The position numbers and the translations under genes were made by a program. Positions 57,623 through 64,000 of a stretch of DNA of 64,000 nucleotides are shown piece by piece. The stretch spans positions 50,480,065-50,544,064 of the forward strand of contig NC_133327.1 in assembly GCF_042186555.1 (NCBI RefSeq), in the 5' to 3' direction. Each line of letters begins with the position of its first letter. Position 1 is the stretch's first letter. The notes below the pieces were generated by a model. It ran no database searches. It was not told the DNA's origin and saw only the letters and a list, made by a program, of their open reading frames with translations. The stretch comes from Aquarana catesbeiana. Its lineage: Eukaryota > Chordata > Amphibia > Anura > Ranidae.

Positions 57623-58899
57623 TCACTGATCACCAATGTAAGGAACATTCTTCCCACTGACCACCAATGTAAGGAACATTCTTCCCACTGACCACCAATG
57701 TAAGGAACATTCTTCCCACTGACCACCAATGTAAGGAACATTCTTCTCACTGATCACCAATGTAAGGAACATTCTTCCCACTGATCACCAATGTAAGGAA
57801 CATTCTTCCCACTGATAACCAATGTAAGGAACATTCTTCCCACTGACCACCAATGTAAGGAACATTCTTCTCGCTGACCACCAATGTAAGGAGCATTCTT
57901 CTCACTGACCACCAATGTAAGGAACATTCTTCTCACTGACCACCAATGTAAGGAACATACTTCTCACTGACCACCAATGGAAGGAACATTCTTCTCACTG
58001 ACCACCAATGTAAGGAACATACTTCTCACTGATCACCAATGTAAGGAACATTCTTCTCACTGACCACCAATGTAAGGAACATTCTTCTCACTGACCACCA
58101 ATGGAAGGAACATTCTTCTCACTGACCACCAATGTAAGGAACATACTTCTCACTGACCACCAATGGAAGGAACATTCTTCTCACTGATCACCAATGTAAG
58201 GAACATTCTTCCCACTGACCACCAATGTAAGGAACATACTTCTCACTGATCACCAATGTAAGGAACATTCTTCTCACTGACCACCAATGTAAGGAACATT
58301 CTTCTCACTGACCACCAATGGAAGGAACATTCTTTTCACTGATCACCAATGTAAGGAACATTCTTCTCACTGACCACCAATGTAAGGAACATTCTTCTCA
58401 CTGACCACCAATGTAAGGAACATTCTTCTCACTGACCACCAATGTATAGAAACATTCTTCCCACTGACCACCAATGTAAGGAACATTCTTCTCACTGACC
58501 ACCAATGTAAGGAACATTCTTCTCACTGACCACCAATGGAAGGAACATTCTTCCCACTGACTACCAATGTAAGGAACATACTTCTCACTGACCACCAATG
58601 TAAGGAACATTCTTCTCACTGATCACCAATGTAAGGAACATTCTTTTCACTGACCACCAATGTAAGGAACTTACTTCTCACTGACCACCAATGTAAGGAA
58701 CAATCTTCTCACTGATCACCAATGTAAGGAACATTCTTCTCACTGACCACCAATGTAAGGAACATACTTCTCACTGATCACCAATGTAAGGAACATTCTT
58801 CTCACTGACCACCAATGTAAGGAACATTCTTCTCACTGACCACCAATGTAAGGAACATTCTTCCCACTGACCACCAATGGAAGGAACAATCTTCCCACT
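57623..58899. repeat. 31-bp minisatellite, about 41 units
   Basis: The unit is CACTGACCACCAATGTAAGG plus AACATTCTTCT. Variants are GATCACC for GACCACC, TTCCC for TTCTC, CATAC for CATTC, and ATGGAAGG for ATGTAAGG. The variants are interspersed in recurring orders, which suggests unequal exchange. Minus-strand frames through it are not genes. Confidence 0.97.
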
Positions 58900-58904
58900 A
58901 TTTA

Positions 58905-59085
58905 TTTAATCCATATTGAGCACTATATTTGATTGGCTGCTTCTGCTTGGCACACACGCACAATCACAATCACGCACATGATGATGGAGTCAGCATCATA
59001 TGCGATTGTGCGTGTTTGCCAGGCCTAAGCAGAAGCAAACAGCCAATCAAATATAGTGCTCAATATGGATTCAAGAAATATGCAT
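58905..59085. repeat. Hairpin between the two minisatellites
   Basis: The left arm ATCCATATTGAGCACTATAT and TTGATTGGCTG pair with CAGCCAATCAA and ATATAGTGCTCAATATGGAT on the right. AAGCAGAAGC and CACGCACAATC also pair. The arms are about 65 bases and the loop is near 58985-59000. Confidence 0.85.
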
Positions 59086-59099
59086 AGTCATAGATATCA

Positions 59100-62000
59100 T
59101 AAATGACTACAGGAGATAACCAGAGACTACGGATGCAACTACAGGAGATGACCAAAGACTGCAAATGGGACTACAGGAAATAACCAGAGACTGGGGATGC
59201 GACTACAGGAGACAACCAGAGACTACGAATGCGACTACCGGAAATAACCAGACTGCGAATGCGACTACAGGAAATAACCAGAGACTGCGAATGCGACTAC
59301 AGGAAATAACCAGAGACTGGGGATGCGACTACAGGAGATAACCAGAGACTGCGAATGCGACTACAGGAGATAACCAGAGACTGCGAATGCGACTACAGGA
59401 GATAACCAGAGACTGCGAATGCGACTACAGGAAATAACCAGAGACTGGGGATGCGACTACAGGAAATAACCAGAGACTGGGAATGTGACTACAGGAAATA
59501 ACCAGACTGCGAATGCGACTACAGGAAATAACCAGAGACTGGGGATGCGACTACAGGAGATAACCAGAGACTGCGAATGCGACTACAGGAGATAACCAGA
59601 GACTGCGAATGCGACTACAGGAGATGACCAGAGACTGGGGATGCGACTACAGGAAATAACCAGAGACTGCGAATGCGACTACAGGAAATAACCAGACTGC
59701 GAATGCGACTACAGGAAATAACCAGAGACTGGGGATGCGACTACAGGAGATAACCAGAGACTGCGAATGCAACTACAGGAGATAACCAGAGACTGCAAAT
59801 GCGACTACAGGAGATGACCAGAGACTGGGGATGCGACTACAGGAGATAACCAGACTGCGAATGCGACTACAGGAAATAACCAGAGACTGGGGATGCGACA
59901 ACAGGAAATAACCAAAGACTGCGAATGCGACTACAGGAAATAACCAGAGACTGGGGATGCGACTGCAGGAGATAACCAGAGACTGCGAATGCGACTACAG
60001 GAAATAACCAGAGACTGCGAATGCGACTGCAGGAGATGACCAGAGACTGGGGATGCGACTACAGGAAATAACCAGAGACTGTGAATGCGACTATAGGAAA
60101 TAACCAGACTGCGAATGCGACTACAGGAAATAACCAGAGACTGGGGATGCGACTACAGGAGATAACCAGAGACTGCGAATGCGACTACAGGAAATAACCA
60201 GACTGCGAATGTGACTACAGGAAATAACCAGAGACTGGGGATGCGACTACAGGAGATAACCAGAGACTGCGAATGCGACTACAGGAAATAACCAGACTGC
60301 GAATGCGACTACAGGAAATAACCAGAGACTGGGGATGCGACTACAGGAGATAACCAGAGACTGCGAATGCGACTACAGGAGATAACCAGAGACTGCAAAT
60401 GCGACTACAGGAGATGACCAGAGACTGGGGATGCGACTACAGGAGATAACCAGACTGCGAATGCGACTACAGGAAATAACCAGAGACTGGGGATGCGACA
60501 ACAGGAAATAACCAAAGACTGCGAATGCGACTACAGGAAATAACCAGAGACTGGGGATGCGACTACAGGAAATAACCAGAGACTGGGGATGCGACAACAG
60601 GAAATAACCAAAGACTGCGAATGCGACTACAGGAAATAACCAGAGACTGGGGATGCGACTACAGGAGATAACCAGAGACTGCGAATGCGACTACAGGAAA
60701 TAACCAGACTGCGAATGCGACTGCAGGAGATGACCAGAGACTGGGGATGCGACTACAGGAGATGACCAGAGACTGCAAATGCGACTACAGGAAATAACCA
60801 GACTGCGAATGTGACTACAGGAAATAACCAGACTGCGAATGCGACTACAGGAAATAACCAGAGACTGGGGATGCGACAACAGGAAATAACCAAAGACTGC
60901 AAATGCGACTACAGGAAATAACCAGAGACTGGGGATGCGACTACAGGAAATAACCAGAGACTGGGGATGCGACAACAGGAAATAACCAAAGACTGCGAAT
61001 GCGACTACAGGAAATAACCGCGAGACTGGGGATGCGACTACAGGAGATAACCAGAGACTGCGAATGCGACTACAGGAAATAACCAGACTGCGAATGTGAA
61101 TACAGGAAATAACCAGAGACTGGGGATGCGACTACAGGAGATAACCAGAGACTGCGAATGCAACTACAGGAAATAACCAGACTGCGAATGCGACTACAGG
61201 AAATGACCAGAGACTGGGGATGCGACTACAGGAGATAACCAGAGACTGCGAATGCAACTACAGGAAATGACCAGACTGCGAATGCGACTACAGGAAATGA
61301 CCAGACTGCGAATGCGACTACAGGAGATAACCAGAGACTGCGAATGCGACTACAGGAAATGACCAGACTGCGAATGCGACTACAGGAGATGACCAGAGAC
61401 TGGGGATGCGACTACAGGAGATAACCAGATTGCGAATGTGACTACAGGAGATGACCAGAGACTGGAGATGCGACTACAAGAAATGACCAGAGACTGGGGA
61501 TGCGACTACAGGAAATAACCAGAGACTGCGAATGCGACTACAGGAAATAACCAGAGACTGGGGATGCGACTACAGGAGATAACCAGACTGCGAATGCGAC
61601 TACAGGAAATAACCAGACTGCGAATGCGACTGCAGGAGATGACCAGAGACTGGGGATGCGACTACAGGAGATGACCAGAGACTGCAAATGCGACTACAGG
61701 AAATAACCAGACTGCGAATGTGACTACAGGAAATAACCAGACTGCGAATGCGACTACAGGAAATAACCAGAGACTGGGGATGCGACAACAGGAAATAACC
61801 AAAGACTGCGAATGCGACTACAGGAAATAACCAGAGACTGGGGATGCGACTACAGGAAATAACCAGAGACTGGGGATGCGACAACAGGAAATAACCAAAG
61901 ACTGCGAATGCGACTACAGGAAATAACCGCGAGACTGGGGATGCGACTACAGGAGATAACCAGAGACTGCGAATGCGACTACAGGAAATAACCAGAGACT

Positions 62001-62433
62001 GGGGATGCGACTACAGGAAATAACCAGACTGCGAATGCGACTACAGGAAATAACCAGAGACTGGGGATGCGACTACAGGAGATAACCAGAGACTGCGAAT
62101 GCAACTACAGGAAATGACCAGAGAGTGGGGATGCGACTACAGGAGATAACCAGAGACTGCGAATGCAACTACAGGAAATGACCAGACTGCGAATGCGACT
62201 ACAGAAAATGACCAGACTGCGAATGCGACTACAGGAGATAACCAGAGACTGCGAATGCGACTACAGGAAATGACCAGACTGCGAATGCGACTACAGGAGA
62301 TGACCAGGGACTGGGGATGCGACTACAGGAGATAACCAGATTGCGAATGTGACTACAGGAGATGACCAGAGACTGGGGATGCGACTACAAGAAATGACCA
62401 GAGACTGGGGATGCGACTACAGGAGATGACCAG
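59100..62433. repeat. Minisatellite of 28-32-bp units, over 100 copies, with higher-order repeats
   Basis: The basic unit is GCGACTACAGGAAATAACCA followed by GAGACTGGGGAT (32 bp). A short form lacks GAGA (CCAGACTGCGAAT, 28 bp). Variants are GAGATAACC or GAGATGACC for GAAATAACC, and CTGCGAAT for CTGGGGAT. A block of about 800 bp starting near 60700 recurs at an offset of about 909 bp (near 61609), with the same order of variants. The repeated minus-strand frames come from this structure. Confidence 0.95.
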
Positions 62434-62599
62434 GTAGCCAGTTTTAAAATTTAAACTTTCAGCAATGCACAGCTATACAGGGGGGTAAACAACATTTCCA
62501 GGGATGGTTTAGGGAAAAAAAGGGGTCTACAGGCCGTGTATATAATGTAGGCAGAAGGACCTACCTGACCAGTCGGTCTCACCTCCCGCTCTCAGAGGT

Positions 62600-62692
62600 C
62601 CAGGGGCGGAGCTTTCGTCGGTAGGGGGCGGAGTTTTGTCGGTAGGGGGCGGGGCTTTCGTCGGTAGGGGGCGGGGCTTTCGTCGGTAGGGG
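62600..62692. promoter_or_regulatory. Tandem GC-box array in the hAT element
   Basis: Five units of about 22 bp of the form GGGGGCGGGGCTTTCGTCGG, each with a GGGCGG box that could bind Sp1-type factors. It lies about 350 bp inside the right end. A promoter role is inference only. Confidence 0.5.
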
Positions 62693-63050
62693 CGGTGATC
62701 TTTGTGGTCCAGAGCGGAACTCTCACAAGTGCAGGAGAGACGCTCTAATTAGGAACACACTCAGACTACATGAGGAGGGGCGGGGCAGGGCAGGGTCAGA
62801 GCGTCAGTGGAGCTCCCTGCCCCGCCCCTCCCTGCTGACAGAGCCTCTCTCAGCCTAAGCCGAGGTCTGCTCGGCAGCGGGCTGGCTGCGGTGCTGGGAG
62901 CTGAAATAATGCAGGAGGACGGGGTTTTCGTGCGGTGCAGCGGGCGGCTTTTTTCCACTACTGACTGAGCCGCTCATGGGGCCCCTCCTGACGTCGGGCC
63001 CTCGGTCGGCGACCGAGTGACCGAATGGTCAGTCCGCCCCTGCTCTTACG

Positions 63051-63780
63051 CTTGATAAATATGCAAAGGGTATGGAATGCAAAGAAAATCACTAGTCAAA
63101 CAGTAGTAACCACTAGGTCTTGAAAAACTAATGACCCCAGGTATAAAAGGGAAGAGAATGACCTTTTATTTCAGACTGCTCCCTTCAAATCCTAATGCCA
63201 CTGACCCAACAAACTTTGTGGCACAATTATAAACCAGTAAGTTACAAGAAATGCAATACCTAATCTCTGAATAGAGTTCCCCTTAAAGTGTGTAGATATT
63301 TTGCACAGAGTCCTTTAAGTGGGCGGAGAAGAGGAGAGTGGAGGAGTCCTTGTAATGTAGAAGTTCAGTGTCTTCAGCTAGCTCAACAAGGGCCCAGAAG
63401 GATTGCTGCACAATGGCGACCATCCATAGAAAATAGCATGTGCAAAGTGTTTCCTTTTTGACGCTTTAATGTAAAGAGATGGGATAAAGTTGTCTGCATG
63501 CAGTGTCTTTGTAGGGTGTACATAGGGTGGGCTTCTACCCTCTAACCAGTCATGATGATACCAAGGCTCAAGGGAACAGGATGTCCCAGAATAGGCTCTT
63601 GAAGAATCTGCAACCAGTGAAGGGTGCCTGGCCATGTAACTAGCGACGCTGGGATTCTGCTGTAACTGTACCGGTGATGATTATGAGTGTGACCCCAATA
63701 GTCACTAGGCCGGGGAGCTGGCAATGGTGAGCAGGCACTGTCTAGGCCACAGTGCCTGCTCACATTCCCAGGAGCGCCCG
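63051..63780. other. Spacer with a short hairpin
   Basis: No gene is supported. It contains a GGTATAAAAGGG stretch near 63139 and a perfect hairpin near 63730, TGAGCAGGCACTGT / ACAGTGCCTGCTCA. I cannot assign the rest. Confidence 0.45.
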
Positions 63781-64000
63781 TGCCCCTGCCCCCCCACCCC
63801 AAAGCACCCCCCATGTGGCCTGGTACAGTTTAGGAGGGGGGCGCTTGCTCACCCCCTTTCCTGGCCTGCCAGGTTGCATGCTCGGATAAGGGTCTGGGGG
63901 CCCCATGCCATTTTTTAAAATTTTGGTGTGAAGGTTCCCCTCAAAATCCATACCAGACCTAATGGCCTGGTGTGCATGGGGGGGGCAAGCCGTTTTGTTT
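63781..64000. mobile_element. Palindromic hAT element P, fragment at window end
   Basis: The order of GGCCTGGTACAG, GCATGCTCGGATAAGGG, CCCCATGCCATTTTTT and AAAATCCATACCAGACC matches the arms of element P (for example 42105-42260). It lacks the element end on the left and runs off the window on the right. Confidence 0.72.

Larger units (their letters stand above)
57080..63042. mobile_element. hAT element carrying two giant minisatellites
   Basis: Its ends are CAGGGGCGGACTGAC and the exact reverse complement. The 8-bp target duplication CTCTTACG is perfect (57072-57079 and 63043-63050). These are hAT hallmarks. The 5,963 bp contain a K2-like MITE fragment (about 57276-57480), a 31-bp minisatellite (57623-58899), a hairpin (58905-59085), a 25-33-bp minisatellite (59100-62433) and a GC-box array (62600-62692). 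No transposase is seen. The perfect duplication shows that the element, with or without its present array lengths, moved as one unit. Confidence 0.9.

Noticed and set aside
57568..58619. Repeated MFLTLVVSEKNVPYIGGQ frames as genes
   Set aside because: They come from the 31-bp minisatellite, whose length makes the frames cycle. Nothing else supports coding.
60373..61884. Long repeated minus-strand frames (LVISCSRIPSLW-type) as a repeat protein
   Set aside because: They are translations of the 28-32-bp minisatellite. No start context, splice signal or non-repeat domain is present.
57623..62433. CRISPR-like array
   Set aside because: There are no unique spacers between the units, and the genomic context is plainly eukaryotic. 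These are tandem minisatellites.

Overview
The window looks like intergenic DNA from a large, repeat-rich vertebrate genome. It is most likely an amphibian, and probably a frog. The evidence is the mixture of repeats: several L1 elements of the Tx1-like kind, CR1 and L2 LINEs, a Tc1 transposon, PIF/Harbinger elements with introns, hAT elements with 8-bp target duplications, and short elements flanked by TTAA. I found no host protein-coding gene, rRNA, tRNA or CRISPR array. Nearly every base lies in a mobile element, a relic of one, or a satellite. The species guess is inference from repeat content only.

Layout. 1-1178 is the 5' part of an L1 on the minus strand. It sits in the left piece of a Harbinger element (copy A, minus strand, 1179-1308 plus 13118-16105). 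That Harbinger was also split at 1308/13103 by a second L1 (L1-B, plus strand), which left a perfect 15-bp target duplication. L1-B in turn holds a TTAA-type MITE (4402-4888), an L2 LINE (about 7586-11740) and further repeats. 16106-17322 is a junction zone with an unassigned repeat, a Harbinger end and an inverted scrap of L1. 17323-24937 is Harbinger copy B (plus strand). It encodes a Myb/SANT-like protein and a MADF-BESS-like protein besides a transposase relic, and a CR1 LINE interrupts it. 24938-26660 is the other half of the L1 that copy B inserted into. 26987-28635 is an apparently intact Tc1 transposon. 28668-36290 is a patchwork of MITEs, microsatellites, Tc1 relics and a palindrome. 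36290-47815 is a nearly full-length but decayed L1 (L1-D), carrying a truncated L1 tail and a 2.9-kb palindromic hAT element. 48120-56026 holds MITEs and an L1 3' part (L1-E), interrupted by a second palindromic hAT element and by a recent 1.7-kb tandem duplication. 57080-63042 is one hAT element with a perfect 8-bp target duplication. About 4.6 kb of it is two large minisatellites.

The most interesting system is the Harbinger pair. Copy A keeps an open two-exon transposase with its D, D and E residues. Copy B lacks the catalytic exon but keeps two accessory DNA-binding genes read divergently from one shared promoter region. Putting the two together gives a three-gene Harbinger: a transposase converging on a Myb-like gene, and a MADF-BESS gene reading away towards the far end. 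Well-studied vertebrate Harbingers carry a transposase and a Myb-like partner, so the MADF-BESS gene inside the terminal repeats is the part worth following up.
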